NCBI GenBank assembly: GCA_947576945.1
Contig: CANPTH010000004.1
Span: 1-64,000, forward strand
Source: an uncultured Lachnospiraceae bacterium
GTDB lineage: Bacteria > Bacillota > Clostridia > Lachnospirales > Lachnospiraceae
Direction of reading: 5' to 3'
DNA length: 64,000 nt
Shown: piece by piece, positions 35,074 to 42,849 of the stretch
How positions within the stretch are numbered: position 1 is the stretch's first letter
Layout of the letters: the number at the start of each line of letters is the position of its first letter
The notes under the pieces: generated by a model
Told to the model about the DNA's origin: nothing
Database searches by the model: none
What the model saw: only the letters and a program-made list of their open reading frames with translations
Translations under genes and position numbers: made by a program

Positions 35074-35949
35074 ATGGCATTATTTCAGATCAGCAATGAC
35101 AGGATCACGATACAGGTGGACAGCATGGGGGCAGAGCTTAAGTCGTTGAAAGACGTGGCCACTGGACGGGAGTATATGTGGCATGCTGATCCACAGTATT
35201 GGAAAAGGACATCACCGGTTCTTTTTCCTCTGGTAGGAGGGCTGAAGGGCGGTGTATACAGGCTGGACGGCAGGGAATACCCGATGGGACAGCATGGATT
35301 TGCCAGAGATATGGAGTTTCAGTTAAAAAGCCAGACAGCCAGTGAGATCTGGTTTACGCTGGAGTCAAATGAGGAGACATTACAGAGATATCCCTATCCG
35401 TTTGTGCTGGAGCTGGGCTATGAGCTTATGGAGAACAGCGTTATTGTGAAATGGGTGGTGAAGAATCCGGCAGGAGAGAGGATGCATTTCTCGATCGGCG
35501 GGCATCCGGCGTTTCTTTGCCCGATCGAGGCAGGTACGGAGCAGACGGATTACAGGATCCGGCTGGATGCCGGAGAGCGGGTGGCGGTCTCTACCCTGGA
35601 TAATGGACTGGTGGATGGAAAGACGGTGGATTATAGTCTGGATCAGGGGGCGATTCCTGTGACGGAGCATCTTTTTGACGGGGACGCTCTGGTGATCGAG
35701 CATGATCAGGCACACAGCGTGGCATTGGTGAAGCCGGACGGACAGACATATCTGACGGTGGCTTTCGATGCGCCACTGTTTGGAATCTGGTCTCCGCCGA
35801 AGAAGCAGGCGCCTTTTATCTGTATTGAACCCTGGTATGGAAGATGTGACAGGGCGGACTTTGCAGGAGACTGGACAGAACGGGAATGGGGACAGAGCCT
35901 TGCACCCGGCAAAACATTTCAGGCTGCGTATACGATTACGATTGCATAA
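35074..35949 (+). CDS. aldose 1-epimerase family protein (LacX-like)
   Basis: Cytosolic protein of 291 aa of the galactose-mutarotase fold, LacX/YphB subgroup. Recognisable parts are AELKSLKDVATGREYMWHAD, PVLFPLVGGLKGGVY, GQHGFARDMEF, SIGGHPAFLCPI and CIEPWYGRCD. His in GQHGFARD and GGHP fits the active site. It interconverts sugar anomers or binds phosphorylated sugars; the substrate is unknown. The start follows AAGGAGGGTAAGGGT. Its relation to the following ABC transporter genes is unclear. Confidence 0.88.
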   Translation: MALFQISNDRITIQVDSMGAELKSLKDVATGREYMWHADPQYWKRTSPVLFPLVGGLKGGVYRLDGREYPMGQHGFARDMEFQLKSQTASEIWFTLESNEETLQRYPYPFVLELGYELMENSVIVKWVVKNPAGERMHFSIGGHPAFLCPIEAGTEQTDYRIRLDAGERVAVSTLDNGLVDGKTVDYSLDQGAIPVTEHLFDGDALVIEHDQAHSVALVKPDGQTYLTVAFDAPLFGIWSPPKKQAPFICIEPWYGRCDRADFAGDWTEREWGQSLAPGKTFQAAYTITIA

Positions 35950-35979
35950 GCGCAGCAAAGATATTGTTGGAGGAGAAGA

Positions 35980-36678
35980 ATGACACCGATCGTACAGTGT
36001 ATAGGACTTACCAGGACATATGGCAGGAAGATTGCGCTGAACCAGATACATCTGAATCTGGAGCCGGGGAGAATCATCGGCCTGCTGGGTCCGAATGGAA
36101 GCGGAAAGACAACATTAATCAAGATCATGAACGGACTGTTAAATCCTACGTCAGGAGATATCCTGATTGGAGGCGTGAGACCCGGCGTAGATACGAAATC
36201 CAGGATATCCTATCTGCCGGAGCGCACTTACCTCTATCCGGGGATGCGGGTGGAGGAGATGGTTCGGTATTTTCAGGATTTTTACCCGGATTTCAGGATG
36301 GACAGGGCATATGACATGCTGTCGAGACTGCAGATTGAACCGCGGGAGAGACTGAAGAACCTGTCCAAGGGGACTAAGGAGAAGGTGCAGTTGATTCTGG
36401 TGATGAGCAGAGATGCGGATCTGTATATTCTTGATGAACCGATTGCGGGTGTTGATCCGGCCTCCAGAGACTATATTCTGCATACGATCGTGCAGAATTA
36501 TAACAGAAATGCGACGATCCTGCTTTCTACGCATTTGATCGCTGACGTGGAGAATATTCTGGATGAGGTCGTAATGATCCGATATGGCAATATCATCCTG
36601 CAGGCAGGAGCCGAGCAGATCAGACGTCATGAGGGAAAGTCCATAGACCGGTTCTTCAGGGAGGTGTTTGCGTGTTAG
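35980..36678 (+). CDS. ABC transporter ATP-binding protein
   Basis: ATPase of 232 aa with Walker A GPNGSGKTT, signature NLSKGTKEKVQLILVMS, Walker B LYILDEPIAGVDP and the switch His in LSTHLIADVE. It is short and lacks a C-terminal extension, as in YtrB-like transporters. The start follows GGAGGAGAAG. The permease gene begins 7 bases before its end, so the two form a pair. The cargo is unknown. No GntR-type regulator, common in Ytr-like operons, is found next to it. Confidence 0.9.
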   Translation: MTPIVQCIGLTRTYGRKIALNQIHLNLEPGRIIGLLGPNGSGKTTLIKIMNGLLNPTSGDILIGGVRPGVDTKSRISYLPERTYLYPGMRVEEMVRYFQDFYPDFRMDRAYDMLSRLQIEPRERLKNLSKGTKEKVQLILVMSRDADLYILDEPIAGVDPASRDYILHTIVQNYNRNATILLSTHLIADVENILDEVVMIRYGNIILQAGAEQIRRHEGKSIDRFFREVFAC

Positions 36679-37451
36679 GGAAGTTGATGAAATATGAATG
36701 GCAGGCGACGTGGAAATTGCTTCTTCCGGCAAATCTCCTGATTGTTGTCATGACCTTCTTTGCCTGTATGGCGATCAGGCTGAATTTTGGCGAGATCAAA
36801 AATGATGGCATTGTTTTTGGCGCTGTCATGATTCTTGTAACCTATGTGGGCAGCATGTTTGTGGTCATGATCGGGACGGCGATCTATCTGATCTACCGTT
36901 TTTATACGTCAACATACGGCGATCAGGGATATCTGCTTCATACGCTGCCGGTGGATAAACATCATATTGTTATTGCTAAAGTGACGGTCAGTACGGCATG
37001 GGTGTTGTTCAGCAGTTTTTTGATGTATCTGTCGATACTTTTTATCTTTGCCAGTGAGAAAGGCGTTATACCGGAGCTGGTTGACAGTATGAGGCTGTTC
37101 ACGGAGGAGGTGGGAGGCAGGCCGTCCCTTTTTGCCGGTGTCATGACGGTGACAGCCTTTGTGGTATCGGTGCTGGCGAGAGTATTGAAAGTGACTGCAT
37201 GTTTGTCCCTGGGGCAGCTTTCTGCGAATCATAAGCTTTTGATGTCATTTGCTTATTATTTCGGCATCTACTTCCTGCAGCAGATGCTGGGCACTTTCTA
37301 TTATATTTTCCTGGCCGTGATCAACAGAAGGCTTGATACTTACTATTATGGACAGACCTGGGAAGTGACGCTGCTGACCGGACTGGTCTATACGGTAGTT
37401 TTCTATATGGTGACTTGGTATACTATGGAGAAGCAACTGAATCTTGATTAG
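36672..37451 (+). CDS. ABC-2 type permease
   Basis: Integral membrane protein of 259 aa with about six helices (residues 15-35, 50-80, 105-125, 150-170, 190-215 and 230-250). GTG 36672 is chosen because GGGAGGTG lies upstream with good spacing and the codon overlaps the ATPase stop (GTGTTAG); ATG 36687 is the alternative. The loop STYGDQGYLLHTLPVDKHHI is typical of small ABC-2 permeases in Clostridia. It should form a homodimer with the upstream ATPase. Confidence 0.85.
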   Translation: MLGKLMKYEWQATWKLLLPANLLIVVMTFFACMAIRLNFGEIKNDGIVFGAVMILVTYVGSMFVVMIGTAIYLIYRFYTSTYGDQGYLLHTLPVDKHHIVIAKVTVSTAWVLFSSFLMYLSILFIFASEKGVIPELVDSMRLFTEEVGGRPSLFAGVMTVTAFVVSVLARVLKVTACLSLGQLSANHKLLMSFAYYFGIYFLQQMLGTFYYIFLAVINRRLDTYYYGQTWEVTLLTGLVYTVVFYMVTWYTMEKQLNLD

Positions 37452-37455
37452 AGTT

Positions 37456-37488
37456 ATAGTAAACGACAATAGAAATGTCGTTTACTAT
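37456..37488. repeat. perfect 13-bp dyad, distal copy of a candidate operator
   Basis: ATAGTAAACGACA (37456-37468) and TGTCGTTTACTAT (37476-37488) are perfect complements around a 7-base spacer. The core AAACGACA-N7-TGTCGTTT recurs at 37629-37651. It lies just after the ABC permease stop, so it could also act as its terminator, although no T-run follows. Confidence 0.6.
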
Positions 37489-37584
37489 GAAAGTCTCTGA
37501 CTTTCACAGCATGGATGGCCATGCGGCCCGCCCGACGGCAGGCTGAGCACAATCGCGGGTTGATGGTCCGGTTGTCGGGGTTTC

Positions 37585-37612
37585 TTGACATATCGGTGAA
37601 ACTTGGTATTAT
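37585..37612 (+). promoter_or_regulatory. sigma-A promoter of the CobW operon
   Basis: A perfect TTGACA (37585-37590), 16 bases, TATTAT (37607-37612). Transcription should begin near 37619, giving a leader of about 85 bases to the first CobW gene. The second dyad overlaps the early transcribed region. Confidence 0.75.
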
Positions 37613-37628
37613 ATACTAGTACACTGGT

Positions 37629-37651
37629 AAACGGCAGAGCAGCTGTCGTTT
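37629..37651. promoter_or_regulatory. candidate operator dyad downstream of the CobW promoter
   Basis: AAACGGCA (37629-37636), 7 bases, TGTCGTTT (37644-37651). Half-sites and spacing match the perfect dyad at 37456-37488 apart from one G-for-A change. Position about 10-30 bases after the predicted transcription start suits repression. By analogy with other CobW operons the regulator could be metal-responsive (zinc), but the sequence is not a Zur box that I know. Confidence 0.5.
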
Positions 37652-37704
37652 CCTGTTATTGTGGTATCGAGTCATATTTTTGAAGAAAGTAAGGTGCTGT
37701 TTTT

Positions 37705-38841
37705 ATGACAAAGATTGATATTATTTCCGGATTTCTCGGAGCCGGTAAGACGACACTGATCAAGAAACTGCTGAAAGAGGTCCTGGCGGACTCGAAGGTG
37801 GTGCTGATCGAGAATGAATTTGGCGAGATAGGGATTGACGGCGGTTTTTTGAAGGATGCAGGTATTGAGATCAAGGAGATGAATTCCGGATGTATCTGCT
37901 GTTCTTTGGTGGGAGATTTTGGGACTTCCCTGCGTGAGGTTCTGGATACCTATACACCGGAGCGTATTCTGATCGAACCGTCGGGAGTGGGCAAGTTGTC
38001 TGATGTTATGAAAGCCGTACAGGAGGCTATGGCGGATCGGGATGTGGAATTAAACAGTGCGGTAGCAGTAGTGGATGCGTGTAAGTGCAGGATGTATATC
38101 AAGAATTTCGGGGAATTTTTTGTCAATCAGATCGAACATGCGGGTACTGTCATATTGAGCAGGACGGACAAACTGAGTGAGGAGAAATTAGCTGCCTGTA
38201 TCGAATTGATCCGGGAGCACAATGCAAAGGCAACGGTCATTACAACGCCCTGGGAGGCGTTGGAAGGAAAGGATATTCTGGGAACGATTGAGGGAGCGAA
38301 AGATCTGGAGGCAGAATTGATGCGGGAGGTGCTGGCACATCACGATGAGCATGAACATGATCCGGACTGCACCTGCGGCTGCCATGGGCATGACCATCAT
38401 CATGAGGAAGGACATGATCATCACCATGACGGAGATGGGCATCATTCACATGACGAGCGCCATCATCATGAGGAGGAACATGGGCATCATTCACATGACG
38501 AGTGCCATCATCATGAGGACGAACAGGAACATCATCACCATGAACATAGTCACCACCACCACGCGGATGAAATTTTTACTTCCTGGGGACTGGAAACACC
38601 GGCTGTATACAGCAGAGAGGAGATTGCGCATATTCTGACACAGCTTGATCGGGAGGAGATTTATGGAATGGTTCTGAGAGCGAAAGGTATGGTGCCTTCC
38701 CGTGACGGCGGCTGGATCTATTTTGATTATGTGCCGGAGGAGAGTAATATCAGGGACGGAAAACCGGACGTGACAGGCAGGTTCTGCGTGATTGGTTCAA
38801 AATTGAAGGAAGATAAGCTTACGGAGCTTTTCCGCAGATAG
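37705..38841 (+). CDS. G3E-family (CobW/COG0523) GTPase with His-rich metal loop
   Basis: Cytosolic GTPase of 378 aa, a metal-chaperone type of the COG0523 group. Walker A is GFLGAGKTT (9-17). The metal-site motif CxCC is present as GCICC (Cys63, Cys65, Cys66), followed by the switch region IEPSGVGKLSDV. Residues about 212-287 are a His/Asp/Glu/Cys-rich loop that should bind several zinc or other transition metal ions. A CobW C-terminal domain follows (YGMVLRAKGMVPSRDGGW). The start is ATG 37705 behind GAAGAAAGTAAGG. Expression is likely controlled through the dyads around its promoter. Confidence 0.92.
   Translation: MTKIDIISGFLGAGKTTLIKKLLKEVLADSKVVLIENEFGEIGIDGGFLKDAGIEIKEMNSGCICCSLVGDFGTSLREVLDTYTPERILIEPSGVGKLSDVMKAVQEAMADRDVELNSAVAVVDACKCRMYIKNFGEFFVNQIEHAGTVILSRTDKLSEEKLAACIELIREHNAKATVITTPWEALEGKDILGTIEGAKDLEAELMREVLAHHDEHEHDPDCTCGCHGHDHHHEEGHDHHHDGDGHHSHDERHHHEEEHGHHSHDECHHHEDEQEHHHHEHSHHHHADEIFTSWGLETPAVYSREEIAHILTQLDREEIYGMVLRAKGMVPSRDGGWIYFDYVPEESNIRDGKPDVTGRFCVIGSKLKEDKLTELFRR
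38437..38526 (+). repeat. 45-bp tandem repeat in the His-rich loop
   Basis: Two consecutive 45-base units (38437-38481 and 38482-38526) encode near-identical 15-residue blocks, GHHSHDERHHHEEEH and GHHSHDECHHHEDEQ. The repeat enlarges the metal-binding loop in frame; unit number may vary between strains. Confidence 0.8.
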
Positions 38842-38872
38842 TATAATTAACAGGAAGGGTGTGGCCATATTT

Positions 38873-39802
38873 ATGAAACCGGTCTACATGATCAACGGTT
38901 TTCTCGAGAGTGGGAAAACGGAATTTATCACATACACACTTGCACAGCCTTATTTTCAGGTGCGGGGAAAGACATTGCTTATCCTGTGTGAAGAGGGTGA
39001 GAACGAGTATGATGAGAAGCTGCTTAAGCTGAGCCGGACGGAATTGGAATTGATCGAGTGCGAAGAGGAATTTAACAGCGCCAGATTGATTGAGCTGGAG
39101 AAGAAACATAAACCGGAGCGCATTATCATCGAATATAATGGCATGTGGAATTATAAGGAGATGAAGCTGCCATGGCATTGGCGGATCGAACAGCAGATCA
39201 CGACGATTGACGCATCTACATTTCCGATGTATTTTACTAATATGAAGTCATTGCTGGCGGAACAGCTTCGAAAATCGGAGATGATCATTTTCAACCGATG
39301 CGACGGTGTACAGGATCTTGGCAGCTATAAGCGCAACGTGAAGGCAATAAATCCTAAGGCAGAGATTGTATTTGAAGATTCTAACGGAGAGATCAATGAG
39401 ATTATGGAAGATGATCTGCCTTATGATTTGAAAGCGCCTGTTATCAAATTGGACAACGAGGGGTATGGTATCTGGTACTTAGATTCTTTGGATCATCTGG
39501 AACGTTATGAGGGAAAGACTGTTCAATTCGTGGCAATGGTATTGAAACCCAGGGAATTTCCAAAAGGATATTTTGTGCCGGGGCGCATGGCCATGACCTG
39601 CTGTGCGGAAGATATGGCTTTTCTGGGTTTTGCGTGTGAATATGATAAAGCAGATACACTGCAGGAAAAGCAATGGGTGAAAGTGACTGCTGAAGTGGCG
39701 AAGGAATATTTTGCAGATTATCAGGGAGAAGGCCCTGTACTGCATGCGGTGGCAGTGGAACTGACGAAAGCTCCCAGAGAGGAGATTATCAGTTTTATGT
39801 AA
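38873..39802 (+). CDS. CobW-like GTPase with DUF1980-like C-terminal domain
   Basis: Protein of 309 aa. The N-terminal GTPase half has P-loop GFLESGKT (9-16) and guanine-specificity-like NRCD, but the CxCC metal motif of the preceding gene is absent. From about residue 195 the sequence (TVQFVAMVLKPREFPKGYFV, MAMTCCAEDMAFLGF, WVKVTAEV) resembles the C-terminal domain of TIGR03943/DUF1980 proteins, often encoded beside CobW genes as separate membrane proteins. ATG 38873 is preferred; GTG 38861 lies only a few bases from AGGAAGGG. It is 31 bases downstream of the first CobW gene, in one operon. Confidence 0.8.
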   Translation: MKPVYMINGFLESGKTEFITYTLAQPYFQVRGKTLLILCEEGENEYDEKLLKLSRTELELIECEEEFNSARLIELEKKHKPERIIIEYNGMWNYKEMKLPWHWRIEQQITTIDASTFPMYFTNMKSLLAEQLRKSEMIIFNRCDGVQDLGSYKRNVKAINPKAEIVFEDSNGEINEIMEDDLPYDLKAPVIKLDNEGYGIWYLDSLDHLERYEGKTVQFVAMVLKPREFPKGYFVPGRMAMTCCAEDMAFLGFACEYDKADTLQEKQWVKVTAEVAKEYFADYQGEGPVLHAVAVELTKAPREEIISFM

Positions 39803-39849
39803 AACAGGCTCTCGAAGTTTGTTTCTGTCTGATTTTGTTTAGAATGTTG

Positions 39850-39879
39850 CAGGGGAAATTTATTGGATTTCCCCTGTTT
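39850..39879 (+). terminator. hairpin terminator of the CobW operon
   Basis: CAGGGGAAAT (39850-39859) is perfectly complementary to ATTTCCCCTG (39867-39876) with a 7-base loop and a short TTT after it. It stands 48 bases after the second CobW gene. Confidence 0.7.
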
Positions 39880-39978
39880 GCATGAGTTGAAACCAAATGT
39901 ATATAACTATTGTTATTAATTGGAACCTGCAGGACAGAGCAGCAGGTTGTACAGCTAATAGGAAGGAGAGCGGCAGAT

Positions 39979-40743
39979 ATGACAGAGGAAAAGGAGCTGC
40001 TACAGTTAAAGAAGCGGCTGTTTGAGCTGGCGGGCCGCTCCTATGATCAGGGAATCTATACGTATACGCCTTTTCTTGGGCTGTCGCAGCAGCAGGCATT
40101 CTATGAAGTGCAGCGGGAAGTGGCTTATGCCGGATTTGATCTGGCTGGAGGCAGTCCTGCATGCGAACGCAGGATGATACGGTTCGGCTGCTTGGAACGC
40201 CTTGGATATGAGGAAGATTACCCGATCCTGTGCATTAAGATCGTGCCTGCCGCACCTAAATTTGCAGAGAAGCTGACCCACAGGGATTTCCTGGGAGCGA
40301 TCATGAATCTTGGTATTGAGAGGGATACGGTGGGAGATATCTTCGTACAGGATAAAGCAGCGGTGCTGTTTTGTCAGGAAAACATTGCATCTTATCTGAC
40401 AGAGCAATTGATAAAGGTGAGGCATACGACGGTGAGATGTATGGTGACAGAAGTCACAGAAGAGCTGCGCTCACCTGTTTTGGAGCAGGCGGCGCTGACC
40501 GTTTCCTCTCCCAGAATAGATGCGGTTATTTCCAAAGTATATAATCTGTCAAGAAACCAGAGTCTGGATTTATTCAGAGCGGGCCGCATATACGTGAACG
40601 GAAGACTGGTTGAGAATAACAGTTATGCTTTGAGAGAGGGAGACAGCGTCACGGTGAGGGGATTCGGCCGGTTTCTTTACGCGGGAGTACAGGGAGAGAC
40701 CAGGAAGGGCAAAATACGTGTCGATGTGGGGATGTATCGGTAG
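39979..40743 (+). CDS. ylmH: YlmH-like RNA-binding S4-domain protein
   Basis: Cytosolic protein of 254 aa. The N-terminal and middle parts (YTPFLGLSQQQAFYEVQR, HRDFLGAIMNLGIERDTVGD) match the YlmH family, and the C-terminal S4 domain (SSPRIDAVISKVYNLSRNQS, GRIYVNGRLVENNSYALREG) binds RNA. YlmH is linked to ribosome quality control and to the division cluster in Gram-positive bacteria. Here it stands alone. ATG 39979 follows GGAAGGAGAG; the frame is open upstream but the sequence there is not family-like. Confidence 0.88.
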   Translation: MTEEKELLQLKKRLFELAGRSYDQGIYTYTPFLGLSQQQAFYEVQREVAYAGFDLAGGSPACERRMIRFGCLERLGYEEDYPILCIKIVPAAPKFAEKLTHRDFLGAIMNLGIERDTVGDIFVQDKAAVLFCQENIASYLTEQLIKVRHTTVRCMVTEVTEELRSPVLEQAALTVSSPRIDAVISKVYNLSRNQSLDLFRAGRIYVNGRLVENNSYALREGDSVTVRGFGRFLYAGVQGETRKGKIRVDVGMYR

Positions 40744-40817
40744 CTGTGCTGTCTTATCACTGCGTGATGGTGTCAGGACTGATATAAGGTACGGGTGTGA
40801 AAGGAAGATAAAATCAT

Positions 40818-41741
40818 ATGATTCAATATAAAGCGTTTCAATGGCTGTTTTTCTTTTATTTCTATTGTTTTTTCGGTTGGTGTTTTGAATCATCTTATGT
40901 GTCTTTGAAATCAGGCAAGCTTGTGAACAGAGGGTTTATGCGGGGACCGTTTCTGCCGTTGTATGGCAGTGGGGCTATTATGATGCTGGTCGTTTCAATG
41001 CCTTTTCGGGATAATATTCTGCTTACTTATATTGCGGGTGTGATCGGCGCTACGTCATTAGAATATATAACAGGTGTTACTATGGAGGCTTTGTTTAAAG
41101 TGAGATATTGGGACTACTCGAATCAGCGTTTCAATTTTCAGGGACACATCTGTCTGAGTTCCTCCATTGCCTGGGGATTTCTGACGATCCTGATGACCAG
41201 AGTCGTGCATATGCCGATTGAACAGTTTGTAATGTCTATACCGGGAAATCTGTTGTTCCCGGTAACAATGGCGTTGACGGTATACATTGTGGTGGATTTT
41301 ACACTGTCTTTCAAGGCGGCTATGGAAATCAGGGATATACTGGTCAGGATGCAGAGGCTGAAAGAAGAAGTGGAACGTCTGCAGCGTCGCCTGGATGTGA
41401 TCATTGCCTTTAACAATGCGGAGAAACAGCAGCGGCGGCAGGAGAGCGAGCAGAGTCTGGCGGAATTGAGCATTGGCGTCAGACAACGCTTCGTAAGTTT
41501 GAAGGAGAGCATTCAGAATATGCCTTCGGCGTACGGAGAGGGGATCAGGGAAGAAATTGCGGAGCTTCGGGGAAGATTCAGCCATTATATCGATGTGCAG
41601 AAAAGCTGCAGGGAGATGCTGGGATACTATAAACGGGATATGATTCGTAACAATCCGACCATGGTGTCAGAAAAGTTCAAAAATGTCCTGGAAGAATTGA
41701 AGCGTATTGTGAGCGGAGAACAGCGCGAAGAGGAAGAATAG
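40818..41741 (+). CDS. CmpB-like (ABC_trans_CmpB) membrane protein
   Basis: Membrane protein of 307 aa. About five transmembrane helices occupy residues 8-165 (WLFFFYFYCFFGWCFESSYV, LPLYGSGAIMMLVVS, ITGVTMEALFKVRYWDYSNQ, SSSIAWGFLTILM), followed by a long cytosolic coiled coil (about 172-307, MQRLKEEVERLQRRLDVIIA). The N-terminal part matches the putative ABC transporter permease family CmpB; transport has not been shown for this family. Start follows AAAGGAAGATAA. The gene ends at a shared terminator with the convergent PHP gene. Confidence 0.8.
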   Translation: MIQYKAFQWLFFFYFYCFFGWCFESSYVSLKSGKLVNRGFMRGPFLPLYGSGAIMMLVVSMPFRDNILLTYIAGVIGATSLEYITGVTMEALFKVRYWDYSNQRFNFQGHICLSSSIAWGFLTILMTRVVHMPIEQFVMSIPGNLLFPVTMALTVYIVVDFTLSFKAAMEIRDILVRMQRLKEEVERLQRRLDVIIAFNNAEKQQRRQESEQSLAELSIGVRQRFVSLKESIQNMPSAYGEGIREEIAELRGRFSHYIDVQKSCREMLGYYKRDMIRNNPTMVSEKFKNVLEELKRIVSGEQREEEE

Positions 41742-41748
41742 GAACAAA

Positions 41749-41789
41749 AAAGACGATCAGATCATTTACACAGTGACCTGATCGTCTTT
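41749..41789. terminator. bidirectional terminator overlapping the PHP gene end
   Basis: AAAGACGATCAG (41749-41760) and CTGATCGTCTTT (41778-41789) are perfect 12-base complements around a 17-base loop, with A-rich and T-rich flanks. The right part lies inside the last codons of the minus-strand gene. Confidence 0.75.
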
Positions 41790-42614
41790 ATGATTGATGG
41801 GAATATATCGTCTGTGGAAACGCCTGCCTGAACGGATCGATTCCGCAATCTGATTTTCCATCAGTTCCAGATTTCTTGCTTTGCGCCGAAACAGAGCACA
41901 TGCTTTGTTGTAGAACCAGAAAGAATATACGAGGACATTATTGATCCGGCCCAGTTTATCTTTGGTTGTATGATTGTAGTGCCTGCCGCCTATCATTGTG
42001 GATTTGCCGGCCTTAATGTAGTTGATCAGTTCGGTCTCATTGGTGATATATTCCTGTAGGATCGTGTAGCCGAAACCGACACAGGCAGCCTTGTGGGAAT
42101 CGCTGCCGCCTATACACGGCAGGCGGTAGCGGCTGGCAAGCTGCATGGCGCGCATGTTGGAGTCTGCATCTTCACAGGCATTATATCCCTCCACGAAATC
42201 AAACCGCCGATAGATGATCTGAGCAAGTCTGCCGTGTAAGGTGTTACGTATGCTCAGAAATTTTTCGCCACAGGGATGGGCGGGACCGATGATGCCGCCA
42301 TAGCGATGAACAATCTCGATCAACAGGATGACGGGAAGGCCGCGCAGCTCCAGAATGGGCAGCTTGACACCGACAGGCATGATGATCAGCATATGTCCGG
42401 CGTCGATGGTATCATATTCAATCCCTTTCAATACGATGAAGTCTTCAGGTTTTTGGGAGAGTTTCTTATAATACCGGTATGCTTTGTAGGAGTCGTGATC
42501 CGTAATCAGCATGCCATGGTAGCCCTTTTGCTTCAGTATTTCAATATTTTCCAACAATTCCAGTTTACAATCCGGAGAACCTTCTTTTGTGTGACAATGC
42601 ATATCCAGTTTCAT
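41766..42614 (-). CDS. PHP-domain phosphoesterase
   Basis: Cytosolic protein of 282 aa. Metal-binding motifs of the PHP superfamily are in order: DMHCHTKEGS near the N-terminus, LITDHDSYKAY, a Glu in LKGIEYDT, PAHPCGEKF, and GGSDSHKAACVG. A basic C-terminal tail follows (ARNLELMENQIAESIRSGRR). Such proteins hydrolyse phosphoesters such as phosphorylated nucleotides or sugars; the substrate is not known. It is convergent with the CmpB-like gene and divergent from spoIIIAA. Confidence 0.85.
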   Translation of the reverse strand: MKLDMHCHTKEGSPDCKLELLENIEILKQKGYHGMLITDHDSYKAYRYYKKLSQKPEDFIVLKGIEYDTIDAGHMLIIMPVGVKLPILELRGLPVILLIEIVHRYGGIIGPAHPCGEKFLSIRNTLHGRLAQIIYRRFDFVEGYNACEDADSNMRAMQLASRYRLPCIGGSDSHKAACVGFGYTILQEYITNETELINYIKAGKSTMIGGRHYNHTTKDKLGRINNVLVYSFWFYNKACALFRRKARNLELMENQIAESIRSGRRFHRRYIPINHKDDQVTV

Positions 42615-42801
42615 ATAAAGCCCCTGTCCCCTTATGGCATAACTTACGTAATATATTTTACATCCATTGTCTGAAAAAATCTATATATTTTACTATCCTT
42701 TTTTTACCGTATGATTTGTGCAGGGCGGATTCTGTGTCTGTCTGCAGCAAAGCCGCAGCAGGCTGGCAATGCATGAAATGCATTTTCCGAAACACCTTTC
42801 T

Positions 42802-42830
42802 GTCATAACTTGGACAAAGGTTCATATATT
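42802..42830 (+). promoter_or_regulatory. candidate sigma-E promoter of the spoIIIA operon
   Basis: GTCATAA (42802-42808), 14 bases, CATATATT (42823-42830). The -10 fits the sigma-E consensus CATACAMT in 6 of 8 positions. The spoIIIA operon is sigma-E controlled in known spore formers, and the box is 20 bases before the first gene. The remainder of 42615-42801 shows no other feature. Confidence 0.55.
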
Positions 42831-42849
42831 GAGATAAGGAGGAAGGCAG

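Noticed and set aside
37489-37505. Short inverted repeat GAAAGT-N5-ACTTTC after the ABC permease
   Set aside because: Six base pairs with no T-run; too small to call a terminator or operator by itself.
38341-38570. CRISPR-like or satellite repeat impression in a CAT-rich stretch
   Set aside because: It is the His-codon-rich coding region of the CobW gene; only the 45-bp in-frame duplication is a true repeat. No CRISPR array was seen in the window.
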